64,000 nt of DNA from Phytophthora colocasiae (lineage: Eukaryota > Oomycota > Peronosporomycetes > Peronosporales > Peronosporaceae). Numbering within the stretch: the stretch's first letter is position 1; every line of letters starts with the position of its first letter. The position numbers and the translations under genes are program-made. The stretch is taken from the NCBI GenBank assembly GCA_018806915.1, contig JAGKQI010000048.1, positions 744,001 to 808,000 on the forward strand, written 5' to 3'. Under the pieces are notes generated by a model. The model was not told the DNA's origin. It did no database searches and saw nothing but the letters and a program-made list of their open reading frames with translations. This document shows positions 1-10,199 of the stretch, piece after piece.

Positions 1-846
1 GCCAAACAACGCCGCATGCACTACACAATACAAGAAAAACGACGTGTCCTTTTAAGCTATAGAGGGGCTAAGCCAACGCAAAGCTACGCAAGAGCAACAG
101 CTACTGCTACGACGGCGAAAGGAGAGCGCTTGGCTACGATAAAGCGTGCCATTTCAGCCTGGGAATCCATTAAACCGTCACTAGTGCAATTTTTAGTGCA
201 AAATACAGCTGCTCTCTATCTTTTACCAAAATCGATATTAATTCGCTCTCACATAACCAGTCTACACGCGCCGAACAGACTTTGCACCTGCGGGAAAGTG
301 GTCGTTGCATTCTGTCGATCGGTGTACTAGAAACATCAGAAGGAAAACCTCCGCCACTACTCGGAGGACATTTGGGACCAGGAAATGATGGGGAGTTGTG
401 CAGAACCTAGGGTTCTAATGATCTCCAATACGAATCGTAAGTTCACTATGGAAAAAACTGTCGTATGTTGCCCTGCGTTCCGAATATGCACCGCCCTCTG
501 TAAGTTAATCAAAACACTTATTAATTCGTGCTGTACATGTATTGGAGACTAAAAGCACAGTGTCTGCTGTTGAAAAACACTGGAAATCGAAGTTGAATAT
601 GATCAATTCATCGTTAGCTAAGTTTTGCCTTGGCACTTGAGACTTGGATTCGGTGATACAGGCTCCCCACAAATATACAACGCAAGCGAGGAAATCCCAA
701 AAGACTTGCGATCCTCGTCCGGTTGCAGCTCCAACATGCTTCATTATCATCTGGTACAAGACAAATCCATTAGTTTACGGTCAAGCCGAAGCGAAAATTT
801 TCGGTAGTTGGGGATATTCCAGACTTATACTTCACACATATAACCC
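1..846. other. Left-edge region without a recognised gene
   Basis: An ATG-initiated frame at 16-330 (+, 104 codons) starts with a short basic stretch that resembles the helix-turn-helix beginning of oomycete DDE transposases, but the match is too weak to call. A minus-strand frame at 505-759 contains a hydrophobic run and could be a remnant of a membrane protein. Neither continues into a recognisable domain. The rest is AT-rich spacer downstream of the transporter gene that ends at 847. Confidence 0.3.
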
Positions 847-2580
847 CTAAAAATGACGATGTTGTTCACTAGCATCGCATCCGTTCCCTCCGGCGATCCA
901 AAGACAGGATGTCGACGGGTAAATACTCATAATATTCACCATAACCGTCCAGCAGAGCGAAAATCCAAAGTAGAAAATCGTGAGTAGACCCATAAATCGA
1001 CTTGATCCTCCAATTTGCTTGAGCTGTTGCGTTTCTGCTTTCTGACGAGGTAGCAGCGGTAGAAACAAGAGTCCTGAGAGATTCACGGCGTATCGAATAA
1101 GCAGCACATAAGTAACTTCCCATCGGACATGGTTGGTATCCTCGACAATATCTTCGTTCGCAACGTCGAAGTTGCTGCCGACGTTTTTTGTCAAAGTGCT
1201 GGCCAACGGGATCGCAATGTTGGAGATTGATCCTACCAGACCGTATACGGCCCCTTCGTTTCCTTCACCAGCCAGCTCAACCATCACAAACGTCGCAATT
1301 ACAAACGCAATTCCGTTGGGAAGAGCTTCAGCTACTGGAACACCGAGCCAAAACCACTGGTTGCGAATAATACCCCACGTCGTAAGGATATTCACGATAA
1401 AATCCATGACAGTCACGGATACAATTGTGATTGAGTGCATCCTTCTCCAGTTCCACTGGAGACCATACTGCCCTGTACAGTACAGTGTTACAGCGAATAT
1501 CCCATTCCCGATAATAGTCATGATCTTCTGGTTTAAAGGTGTGACTTCTGCCCAATAACGCTGCATCGGGTCTGTGCACGTGACGGAGAAGTTTTCACAG
1601 ATTCCAGCCAAGAACTTGTACGCGATCACTTGATACATCGGTCGCATCTGAATGAGATGCCAGAGTTCGCCCAAATAGTCACGGAAAATCACTCCTGGAT
1701 GAGGTTCTTCTCGGATACAGTACCACGAAATTGGGATGACTGGAAGACAGTAAATGCTGAGAACTAGCATGAGTTGGGGGAATGTCAGAGAGAAATCAAA
1801 GTCACCACCGTAATCTTTCCCATTGAAGGCCATTCCAGTGAGGATACTGGAGATCATCACGAATGCAGTCCGTACCATGTAAATTGTCGTCTGAGTGTAA
1901 CCACGGGTAGCTTCCGGTTCACGTTGAGCGACTTCCACCATCATCGCGTCGGCTGAAACGTCAGCACAGACGTATCCAATTGCTGCGATCATCATGAGAA
2001 CAACGAACTTAGCGCCAACATGGTGTGCTGACTCGTTGAAAGTGGCGAGAATCTCGGGTGTCAGCTCTTCTGTCTCCATTGTAGCGTACTTGTTGTCCGG
2101 GTAGTACGGCGCACCAGCATCCATACACGCCATCAGTAACAGCATCGTAAAGCAGAGCGTCCACCCGATCACCATGAAAGGACGACGTCTGTAGCCTCGA
2201 ATCGGAAAACAATCTGTGAGAATCCCGAAGAAAAGCTTGAAGGACCAGGGCATATTGAGCAGCACCACCGCAGACAAAACCTGTGTGCCTTCCATGTTGA
2301 GGTAGTTGAACAGAAAGGGGTAAATGGTTCCAGGGAGCGTCCCAAAGACCATCCCCACTGCTGCGTATTGCACCACAAGACCAATGTAATTGCGTTTCCA
2401 AATGTCGATCTCTCCTCCGTCTCGTAGAGCTCCACCATCATACAGTAGTGGAGATTTCGTATCGAGATGCCAGTCACTTCCCTTCAAAGGGGAACATGAA
2501 TGTTCTGTCCAAGCTGGAGCTAGTAAGTCGAATTTCCTCCGAGGTGCTGGGCTTTTGGGTTCCTCTAGTATCGGCAGCAT
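847..2580 (-). CDS. Folate-biopterin (BT1) family transporter, copy 1
   Basis: This is a 577-residue polytopic membrane protein of the BT1 branch of the major facilitator superfamily, whose known members carry folates or pterins across membranes; the substrate here is inferred only from the family. The family signature follows the short soluble N-terminus: GGALR, an IGLVVQYAAVG helix, the YRRRPFM loop, and VAQREPEATRGYTQTT near the middle. The start ATG has an in-frame TAG three codons upstream and G at -3. It faces the anoctamin-like gene across a 361-bp shared promoter. It is clearly paralogous to the copies at 5.5 and 10.4 kb, sharing long identical blocks with the former. The frame is intact with no intron. 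Confidence 0.92.
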   Translation of the reverse strand: MLPILEEPKSPAPRRKFDLLAPAWTEHSCSPLKGSDWHLDTKSPLLYDGGALRDGGEIDIWKRNYIGLVVQYAAVGMVFGTLPGTIYPFLFNYLNMEGTQVLSAVVLLNMPWSFKLFFGILTDCFPIRGYRRRPFMVIGWTLCFTMLLLMACMDAGAPYYPDNKYATMETEELTPEILATFNESAHHVGAKFVVLMMIAAIGYVCADVSADAMMVEVAQREPEATRGYTQTTIYMVRTAFVMISSILTGMAFNGKDYGGDFDFSLTFPQLMLVLSIYCLPVIPISWYCIREEPHPGVIFRDYLGELWHLIQMRPMYQVIAYKFLAGICENFSVTCTDPMQRYWAEVTPLNQKIMTIIGNGIFAVTLYCTGQYGLQWNWRRMHSITIVSVTVMDFIVNILTTWGIIRNQWFWLGVPVAEALPNGIAFVIATFVMVELAGEGNEGAVYGLVGSISNIAIPLASTLTKNVGSNFDVANEDIVEDTNHVRWEVTYVLLIRYAVNLSGLLFLPLLPRQKAETQQLKQIGGSSRFMGLLTIFYFGFSLCWTVMVNIMSIYPSTSCLWIAGGNGCDASEQHRHF

Positions 2581-2941
2581 GGCTGGTGACTAAAAGCTGA
2601 AATGGGGCAATGTACATCGCTTCTACTTGCACCAGTTGGTGACTACGAACGTTAATTGAGATTTGGGACTACGAAAACGATGGGGAAACAGTACAAAGGT
2701 GCAGCACGGCTCAAGCCAATTCGAGGTTATAGCCACTTGCAGATCGTCAATTAGTTCCGTCTGGTGCGCATCTCAAGTGCATTGAGCCGATACATATCGA
2801 CGCATCTCAGCTCAAGTTGACTAAAAGGGTTAACTCACAGTCGTCAATTCGAAATGGTACATTGTACCGATACATGGCTACATTGATGTGGTCCACTATT
2901 AGCTCCATTTTGTAGCCATATCAATCATCTTATTTCTTGCA
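2581..2941. promoter_or_regulatory. Divergent intergenic promoter, BT1 copy 1 / anoctamin-like
   Basis: These 361 bases separate two head-to-head start codons, so they must hold the promoters of both genes. On the plus strand ATCATCTTATTTCTTGC at the right end resembles the initiator plus flanking promoter region and ends directly before the ATG at 2942. No TATA box, repeat or open frame was recognised. Confidence 0.5.
2592..2606 (-). promoter_or_regulatory. Initiator-like motif upstream of BT1 copy 1
   Basis: Read on the minus strand the bases give CCATTTCAGCTTTTA, similar to the oomycete initiator (TCA-N-T-Y-Y followed by a T-rich flank). It lies about 12 nt before the ATG, short but possible for an oomycete 5' leader. 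The assignment is inferred from similarity to the published consensus. Confidence 0.35.
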
Positions 2942-5392
2942 ATGGAGCTGGGACTCCGACGACGTCATCCGATGGCCTTCTCTTCTATGGGGAACCGCCC
3001 TTCCGAGCCGCGCGTCATCGTGTCTGAATCTTTAGCTCGTCGTCGTCGTCCTCTTGTGGTTGCGCGTCCACTGCGTTCCCAGTTACAGCGTCTATCGAAG
3101 CCCAAGAAGTCGCGAGACGATTCGCCCAATACAAATTCCAGTAGTAAAAGACGTCGCGGTCCAGAGGAGATCATGGCTACATCTTCAGGTAGCCATTTGA
3201 AGCTCCAACGTTTCACTCCGACGCAGCGATTGGTGGAGGATAAGGCGGATTTCTGCCTATACCTGGAGCTTAAAGGTAATACTGAACGAACGATAGAAGA
3301 TACTCATGCTATTATTCAAGTGACTGCTAGAGCATTGAGAGCTGCTGGTTGCAATGTAGCCATTCACATGCTTCAAGCTCCTGATTCCGAGATTTTAGCT
3401 CCTAATAAGGAAGAGACTCAAGCGTATGCACTGACTATTGGGAGTGAAGTTCCGGATCAAAACGTCACGGAAAAAGGAGAATGGGCTGGTCGAGTTACGA
3501 TGCAATTGGCTTCATGGGTCACGCAACATCCGGATTATACCAGTCATGTATTGCCATTGACAGGGGCAGCACAGTGTCAACGACTGTGTAAATTAATTCT
3601 TTCCGAATTAAGACTGGAGTTGGACGTTTGTGGTTTGCACGAAGAAGATCATGGACACTTTGAGTCTGGAACTCCAATTTTGTTAAGTGCACGAGAGAAA
3701 TTATTACCGCAAGTGATGAAAGCCAACGGATTTACAAATGTCGTTTTGTACCCATTACATCGAGACGAAGCGAGACGACAATTGACGCGCAGATGGGGAG
3801 CTCAAAGTTCGCTAGCTTTACCTCCGTTAGAGGATATTTACGCGTATTTTGGACCGAGAATTGCCATGTATTTCGCGTGGTTGGCGTTTTATACGAAAGT
3901 GTTGGTGTTGCCAGCAGTGTACGGCGTTGCAGTTCATGTACTTGGACTTGTGAATCTGGCACCGAGTTATACGGTTCACTGCGTTTTGGTTGCTATTGGT
4001 ACGTCTCTCATTGCTGATATGTGGAGACGGAAGCAACGGGCGGTGGAATTTACGTGGGGGTACGACGGTGTCTTATCGTCTTTGCACTCGACCACCAGAC
4101 CGCAGTTTAAAGGCGAGTGGATGCAGGACCCTGTCACTGGAGTGCGGTGTTTCGACTTCCCTCATCATAAACGCCTTCTACGACAGCTTTTAGCAGTTCC
4201 ATTGTTAGTTTCCATGTGCTGTTTGGTTGGTGGATATGTTGTGGGCTTGCACGTGCTATCGGAGCGTCTTCGAGCAAGCTACAAGGACAGTTGTGTTCAG
4301 GCGTGGGCTGGAGAGGAGGTGGTTAAAACAAGCGACGGGTATTGGAGTTATGCGGACAATTGGATCCCTAGTAACGATATCATGACGTGTGCGTTTGTTT
4401 CGCATGGACCAAGTGTGATCAATGCTGTGATCATCTACATGATGGACAATTTGTACCAGTTGCTAGCAAGAAAACTCACGGAGTTCGAGAATTACCGTAC
4501 ACTTGATGAACACGAAGCACACCTGGTGGCCAAACGGATGCCGTTCCATCTCGTGAATAGCAACGCTTCTTTGTGGTTTCTGGCGTTTTACGTCCGGCGG
4601 TTGGATCGAGTGCGTGAGCGACTGTGGATTTTGCTGGTAGCGACGCAATTGATCGATAACTTCAAGGAAGTGGGGCTGCCGCTCGCTGTTTCTGTTGGTG
4701 GTCAAGTACTTACAGCTGAGAATAAACGTCGTCATCGTCAGAGCCTCGAGTGTCTTCAGAATGAGGATATTGAAGGAGTTCCCCGTCTTCAGCGGAAGAA
4801 ACTGCTGCCTCAGTTGACGGTGAAGCGTGAACGGGAGCGAGTGGATGTTGTTAAAGCTACTACTGAGCAAAGATTAGCACGAGTGCTGATGCAAAAGCGA
4901 CAAGCAACGTATCGCGACACTTTTGCAGATTACAAGGAGCTTATGGTGCAGTTTGGGTATGTGACGCTTTATAGTCCCGTTTTCCCTCTGGCTGCGGCGT
5001 TTGCCTGGTTGAACAATACGATCGAGAGTCGATCGGATCTGCTCAAGCTTGTGAATCGACATGGCTACCAGAGACCAATTGCACAACATGCGCGAGGTAT
5101 TGGAGTTTGGGAAAAAGTGTTGGTCAGTTTCGCAGGGGTGGCTGTTGTCGTGAATTGCGCGCTTGTGTGGACTTACGAACTGGACGAACTGTTGCCTTCG
5201 TGGACCGACCTGCAGCGATTCGCCTTCATTGTGGCGTGCGAGCACGGGATATTTGTCATCAAGGCGTGGTTGAACTGGGCTGCACCCGAAGTACCGGTAA
5301 CGTCGTCTCTTGGCAAGAAACCAGTACTATCTCCATCCATTCTCGAAATGAACACAAGAAACGGGAATTCCCTGTCTGCTCTGCATGGATAA
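2942..5392 (+). CDS. Anoctamin/TMEM16-like membrane protein
   Basis: This is an 816-residue protein of the anoctamin (DUF590) family, which includes calcium-activated chloride channels and lipid scramblases. Residues 1-90 are basic, Ser/Arg-rich and probably cytosolic. The membrane core begins near residue 300 with the family block IYAYFGPRIAMYFAWLAFYT. Later family blocks are LTEFENYRTLDEHEAHL (near 520) and QFGYVTLYSPVFPLAAAFAW followed by NNTIESRSD (near 680). The length fits the family. The gene is intronless and intact. It shares its promoter with BT1 copy 1 and converges on BT1 copy 2 with an 86-bp gap. Whether it acts as channel or scramblase cannot be told; the conserved calcium-binding acidic residues would need an alignment. 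Confidence 0.88.
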   Translation: MELGLRRRHPMAFSSMGNRPSEPRVIVSESLARRRRPLVVARPLRSQLQRLSKPKKSRDDSPNTNSSSKRRRGPEEIMATSSGSHLKLQRFTPTQRLVEDKADFCLYLELKGNTERTIEDTHAIIQVTARALRAAGCNVAIHMLQAPDSEILAPNKEETQAYALTIGSEVPDQNVTEKGEWAGRVTMQLASWVTQHPDYTSHVLPLTGAAQCQRLCKLILSELRLELDVCGLHEEDHGHFESGTPILLSAREKLLPQVMKANGFTNVVLYPLHRDEARRQLTRRWGAQSSLALPPLEDIYAYFGPRIAMYFAWLAFYTKVLVLPAVYGVAVHVLGLVNLAPSYTVHCVLVAIGTSLIADMWRRKQRAVEFTWGYDGVLSSLHSTTRPQFKGEWMQDPVTGVRCFDFPHHKRLLRQLLAVPLLVSMCCLVGGYVVGLHVLSERLRASYKDSCVQAWAGEEVVKTSDGYWSYADNWIPSNDIMTCAFVSHGPSVINAVIIYMMDNLYQLLARKLTEFENYRTLDEHEAHLVAKRMPFHLVNSNASLWFLAFYVRRLDRVRERLWILLVATQLIDNFKEVGLPLAVSVGGQVLTAENKRRHRQSLECLQNEDIEGVPRLQRKKLLPQLTVKRERERVDVVKATTEQRLARVLMQKRQATYRDTFADYKELMVQFGYVTLYSPVFPLAAAFAWLNNTIESRSDLLKLVNRHGYQRPIAQHARGIGVWEKVLVSFAGVAVVVNCALVWTYELDELLPSWTDLQRFAFIVACEHGIFVIKAWLNWAAPEVPVTSSLGKKPVLSPSILEMNTRNGNSLSALHG

Positions 5393-5478
5393 ATGTGTGA
5401 AAATGAAAAGTGGAGCGATGGAACGGAAAGGCTTTTACTGAATTGAAGACGACACAGAAAAAAACAACAACATAGAGA

Positions 5479-7197
5479 CTAGTGAGTGTCGGTAGAACCG
5501 CAGCCGGTGCCTCCAGCGATCACGAGGCAGGACGTCGACGGGTAGATGCTCATGATGTTGACCATGACTGTCCAGCACAGGGAAAAGGCGAAGTATATGG
5601 CTGTGATCAGACCCATCAAGCGACTCGAGCCGCCGTTGTGCTTGAGTTGCTGCGTCTCTGCTTTCTGTCGAGGTAATAGTGGGAGGAAAACGAGACCGAA
5701 CAGATTCATAGCGTAGCGGATGAGGAGGACATACGTCACTTCCCAACGGACATGGGTGGAATCCTCGACGATGTCGGCGTTGGTCACGTCAAAGCCACTA
5801 TCGACATTCTTGGATAAAGTACTGGCCAAGGGGATGGCAATATTGGAGATCGACCCCACAAGGCCGTACACGGCACCTTCGTTACCTTCACCGGCCAACT
5901 CGACAATCACGTACGTTCCGATCACGAAGGAGATTCCGTTTGGAAGGTTCTCTACGACTGGCACTCCCAGCCAGAACCACTGGTTCCGAATTACGCCCCA
6001 AGTGGTGAGAATGGTCACAATGAAGTCCATCACAGTCACGGCGACGATGGTAATGGCGTGCATGGATCTCCAGTTCCAGTGGAGACCGTACTTGCCCGTG
6101 AAGTAGAGAGTGATAGCAAAGATGCCGTTACCGATGATGGCCATCACCTTCTGGTTGAGGGGAGTGGCCCCTGCCCAATACGCTTGCATCGGATCGGAGC
6201 ACGTGATAGTGAAGTTCTCAAAGATACCGGACAAGTACTTGTACGCGATGACTTGGTACACTGGTCGCATCTGCATGAGGTACCAGAGCTCTGCTAAGTA
6301 GTCCCGGAAGATCACTCCTGGATGTTGTTCCTCTCGTATGCAGTACCACGACAGAGGGATGACTGGAAGACAGCAGATTGTGAGAATGACCATCAACTGT
6401 GGGAAACTCAGGGAGAAGTCGAAGTCACCGCCGTAGTCCAAACCGTTGAACGCGATACCCGTAAGGATACTGGAGACAGTCACGAAAGCAGTGCGGACCA
6501 TGTAGATTGTTGTCTGAGTGTACCCGCGCGTGGCCTCCGGTTCTCGTTGAGCGACTTCGACCATCATAGCGTCAGCTGCTACATCGGCACCAACATATCC
6601 GATCGCAGCGATCATCATGAGTACGATGAATTTGCCTCCAACATTGTGTGCTGATTCGTTGAAAGTGGCGATGATCTCGGGAGTCAGTTCTTCGGCTTCC
6701 ATTGTGGCGTACTTGTTGTCCGGGTAGTACGGTTCCCCAGCGTCCATGCAAGCCATGACCAACAGCATTGCAAAGCATAGCGTCCAGCCCATAACCATGA
6801 AAGGACGACGGCGATATCCCATAATCGGTACACAGTCGGTGATCAGTCCGTAGAAGATCTTGAAGGACCAAGGCATGTTAAGCAGCACCACAGCGGAGAC
6901 GACTTGCGTTCCTTCCATGTTGAGATAGTTAAACAAGAAGGGGTACACGGTGCCAGGCAGAGTCCCGAAGATCATCCCGACTGCAGCGTACTGCGCAACG
7001 AGTCCGATGTATTCGCGACTCCAAATGTTGACCTCACCACCGCTTCGAAGCGCACCACCTTCGTACTCGCATGGCGACTGCGTGTTGAGGAACCAGTCGT
7101 TCTCCTTCAGTGGGGAGTAGGTGAAATCCATGGACGCAGCAGCCGGAGCTGGAGCTGGCGCCAGCAAGTCTATTTTCTTGCGTGGCGTGGTGCTCAT
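5479..7197 (-). CDS. Folate-biopterin (BT1) family transporter, copy 2
   Basis: This 572-residue BT1 transporter is the closest relative of copy 1 at 847-2580, with the same order of motifs (YRRRPFM, VAQREPEATRGYTQ, ELAGEGNEGAVYGL). The open frame runs up to 7290 but that codon is GTG. The first ATG is at 7197, in a good context (A at -3). The codon aligned with copy 1's start ATG is ATA here (7219-7221), so the ancestral start appears to have been lost and initiation moved ten codons inward. The Ala/Pro-rich N-terminus before the first helix is longer than in copy 1. It converges with the anoctamin-like gene. Confidence 0.9.
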   Translation of the reverse strand: MSTTPRKKIDLLAPAPAPAAASMDFTYSPLKENDWFLNTQSPCEYEGGALRSGGEVNIWSREYIGLVAQYAAVGMIFGTLPGTVYPFLFNYLNMEGTQVVSAVVLLNMPWSFKIFYGLITDCVPIMGYRRRPFMVMGWTLCFAMLLVMACMDAGEPYYPDNKYATMEAEELTPEIIATFNESAHNVGGKFIVLMMIAAIGYVGADVAADAMMVEVAQREPEATRGYTQTTIYMVRTAFVTVSSILTGIAFNGLDYGGDFDFSLSFPQLMVILTICCLPVIPLSWYCIREEQHPGVIFRDYLAELWYLMQMRPVYQVIAYKYLSGIFENFTITCSDPMQAYWAGATPLNQKVMAIIGNGIFAITLYFTGKYGLHWNWRSMHAITIVAVTVMDFIVTILTTWGVIRNQWFWLGVPVVENLPNGISFVIGTYVIVELAGEGNEGAVYGLVGSISNIAIPLASTLSKNVDSGFDVTNADIVEDSTHVRWEVTYVLLIRYAMNLFGLVFLPLLPRQKAETQQLKHNGGSSRLMGLITAIYFAFSLCWTVMVNIMSIYPSTSCLVIAGGTGCGSTDTH

Positions 7198-8340
7198 CGT
7201 TTCTTCGAGTAGCGGCACTATGGTTGCGGACTTTTGGAGAAAAGCAGGACTGGTCGTTGACTCGCCAGGGCGGATAAAGCAGCAGATCACCTGGTGACGG
7301 ACTCGACCTCTTTAATTGCCGAGCACATGGCGCGGGAACAGGAAACACGCTGGCGGCCTGACCGAACACATGCCCCGCATCCCAGACCGACATGGCGGCA
7401 ATTGCACGACTTCAATCGCCCCACTGAACTACGGCACCACGCCACGATGGGAGGTCAAGGTCCCACGCAAAGCCCGGTACCTATATCCCCGGCCCAAGGT
7501 CTCCGCTGTCCATTGTTTTGACTTTGTCTAGGAGTTTTGAACGGTAGTGTCTTGAGCATGTTCAGTACTTGTGCACTATTGTAATGTACATGTACAGCAG
7601 CTCACCTAATGCTATGAGCGCTACGTGGTGCAAATCGCTAGACGCTTGACTAATGCTGTCGAGAGACGCGTTTTTTTCGCTATTTTGAACGATAACCACC
7701 GAAAGAAGCTTCTTATGTTCGGAAACGCGGCGATAGCCTCGTTTTAAAGACACAGTTCTCCAGTTATCTGACCGTTCGTACTGGCTTATGACTATCACGC
7801 GGATAACCAAGCAATACATTTTGATTTTCGTGTAGGACGCGACCTAGCCATTTCGTTGTGTGCGAGTAAAATAATTTGTGCCACGGCATCGGGACCCTGG
7901 GTGTGGACAGCTCTTGTTTACAAAGTAACGAACAGCAAACACGAGCTATGATATGCGATGAGGAACACTGCTTGATTCCATTGTGATCCAGAACTTAGTG
8001 TGACCACCTCCATCCAGTTTGTGTTCGATCACAGTGGTGTGAAGACAAAGAAGTAGTCTTGCAGTAATTGTGCGAGATATTTCATCTGGCGATCCAATTG
8101 TGAATCACCTTCCTTATCTCTTTTCGAACTTCGTGTCGAAAACGAGGCATGGTGAGTTTGTTGCAGCTCCTACCGTGAGTGCTCTCTTGAAAGAGAGTGA
8201 GTGCTGCGCCCAACTGGGTTAGGTTAAATTTGAATCATATTTTAACCTACCCCGTCAGCTGGATATATAAATATCCGTCCGCAGCTGATGTATACATTTA
8301 GTATACCCGAGCCAGCACCACTCATTTGAAGAAAATAAAG
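7198..8340. other. Promoter side of BT1 copy 2 and unassigned spacer
   Basis: The first hundred bases are the 5' region of BT1 copy 2. Only short frames follow, such as 7562-7819 on the minus strand, without recognisable domains. At 8180-8300 the sequence becomes AT-rich and leads into a transposase-like remnant. Nothing else is supported. Confidence 0.4.
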
Positions 8341-9250
8341 CAAGGGGGCAGAATGGCGAGAGTGAGGAGGGAGGAGGAATGGGTGGACTCTGCCAGTGAG
8401 ACGGCGAGCAGTGCGAGTACCAACACATCGCAGTCGAAGCAGGGTCGTTCAAAAGGATTCACGCATCCTCGCCTTGTGCTGAGCGACGCTGATAAAGACC
8501 AAGACGTCGAATTGCACGCTGCCCTGCTGTACAGGTGGGAGTTCGAGTCCTGGGACGACCTTGACACCAAGTATATGACACCGAGTATATGCGGCGCACT
8601 TACCAGTATGATGATGGTGCGAAGTGCCCGTGGCTGCCGTCTATATGATGCTGATCTCTTTTATTTACGGTTTGTATGACAACAGTGCTTTCGGGTACGG
8701 ACAAACTGCCAGGAACACCAAGATACGTGTGACTTCTCTCTCGAAGCCTTTACTCCCACTGGAGTGGAAGAATTATGGGAAGACGTTTGCTTGCACGCAC
8801 TCGGGAAAGTACAAGGCGCGTGGCAAGAGCAAGAGAAAACGGATTCAGTCGAGGGCTATGGTATGCAAGGCACAGGTATGTGTGGTTGGGTTGGGTGCAG
8901 TTGGGGTGTAGTTGGGTATGAGTTGGGCCTCTGTTGGGCTTAGTTGGGCTTAGTTGGGCTTCAAGTGTACTCTTGGGATACTTGTGCTAATTGGGTGCAT
9001 GTCGTTACCGTAGATCAATGCTTGCGTCCAAATGAAGGATGCCTCCGTTCCTAGGAAGATTATCACGGCTAGGTTGGTTCACAACAACTCGCTGAACAAG
9101 TACACCTTTAACTAGTACCCACACAACCGAACGGCGCTCGATCCTAATGTTATTTGTGCACGAAAGATTGAGCTAGCTTTCAAAACACAAATAAACACTA
9201 AATACATGTTCATGATCAACTTTTCTTCTCCACAACAAGCAACTTACCCT
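8341..9250 (+). pseudogene. MULE/FAR1-type transposase N-terminal remnant
   Basis: Translated pieces give an acidic and Ser-rich start, then FESWDDLD, then LPLEWKNYGKTFACTHSGKY, then INACVQMKD and NKYTFN followed by YPHNRTALDPN. This order matches the DNA-binding N-terminal region of oomycete MULE transposases (FAR1/WRKY-GCM1-like zinc finger; family assignment from memory). The reading frame changes near 8600-8680 and has an in-frame TAG within the NKYTFN/YPHNR stretch at about 9112. Between CKAQ and INACV lies a GT-AG interval (8876-9013) that behaves as an intron. No DDE catalytic part follows, so this is a truncated, dead copy. Confidence 0.5.
8876..9013 (+). repeat. G-rich putative intron with GTTGGG repeats
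   Basis: This interval begins GTATGT and ends TAG and exactly interrupts a conserved transposase peptide, so it looks like an intron of 138 bp. Its interior (8884-8962) is built from GTTGGG units, including three copies of a GTTGGGCTTA-like unit, giving eight runs of three or more G on the plus strand. A similar G-rich tract occurs at 9385-9475. Confidence 0.55.
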
Positions 9251-9876
9251 TGCGATTGTAGATGGCGAGAAGGCGAGCAAAGCCACTTTGAAATACTGGA
9301 CAGATCCAAAACGCATTTGGTATCCGACTATACGTATAACAACTCGAACTGGCTTTCAACTGGCTTTCTCAGCTGTAGCTCATTTGGGGGGTGGTTGGGA
9401 TCCAGATGGGCTCACTTGGGGTTGGTTGGGCGCAGGTGGGTGCAGAAGCCTCGTCACATTTTGTTTAGTTGGGCGCAGCAACGAGTGCCCTCTTGAAAAT
9501 CTGAACGTCGGATTGTTCCATCGTCATTGCTTGCTGTCGAGCAGAAGAGCTGCCAGTCCTGCTGCCGGTAACAACCAAGAGCAGCTCATGATAGAAATAC
9601 CACGTACTGTACCTCCACTTCGACATCGCTTGCGTCCGCAAGCACTCGACTGCCATGGCGATGTATGTACAGTACGCGCTATCTTTTTGAACGTCAACTA
9701 CGCCTCCTGCGGATTCAACTCGCATGGATAGTCAGTGTCCGCTTCTCAAACATACACCAGAGTTCGAGAAAACCACACGTATCCCAGGCTTCGATACAAC
9801 CGACAACTTGGGTGCGTGATACATACACTGTAGCAATGTCCTTGTTGTCCCGGGGCTTCAGAGTTGCTGCCAGCAA

Positions 9877-9933
9877 CTGTGGGTAACATGACCGTCACCA
9901 GCAACTTGCTGGTGACGGTCATGTTACCCACAG
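9877..9933. repeat. Perfect 57-bp palindrome (28-bp arms, 1-nt centre)
   Basis: The left arm 9877-9904, starting CTGTGGGTAACATGACCG, is the exact reverse complement of 9906-9933, with one C between. A perfect inverted repeat with virtually no loop is unusual in non-coding DNA. It could be two abutting transposon ends or a short foldback element. Confidence 0.9.
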
Positions 9934-10152
9934 AAATCAACGTATCGGCGATCCGCCTGCAGCTTCAACCAATGTGAAGGTACCGCTGCTCGTATCGCCT
10001 CGATTGCGGCTCACCATCATACCTGCAGTGCCGGGCGTGCGTCGCCGGTGTCAAGCTTTTCGGGACAGCGGAGGAATAATAAGCAGTTGATTCCCAAATG
10101 GCCACAGTTTTACTGAAATACCAACAAGGTGTAACAGAGTCTCAAACGATAC

Positions 10153-10199
10153 ATGTACCTCCGAGGTACTACCTCCGAGGTAGTACCTCGGAGGTACAT
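10153..10199. repeat. Perfect 47-bp inverted repeat of TACCTCCGAGGTA motifs
   Basis: The 22-bp arms 10153-10174 and 10178-10199 are exact reverse complements around a CCG centre. Each arm itself contains the near-palindrome TACCTCCGAGGTA, and a further partial copy follows at 10201-10213. It lies about 220 bp upstream of the BT1 copy 3 start. Confidence 0.9.

Noticed and set aside
16..330. Complete small gene at the left edge
   Set aside because: Weak resemblance to a transposase helix-turn-helix only; repetitive Ala/Thr composition and no continuation.
505..759. Minus-strand membrane-protein fragment
   Set aside because: Single hydrophobic run, no family match, no start or end support.
7034..7393. 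Minus-strand frame overlapping the BT1 copy 2 start
   Set aside because: Overlaps the transporter N-terminus in another frame and has low-complexity composition.
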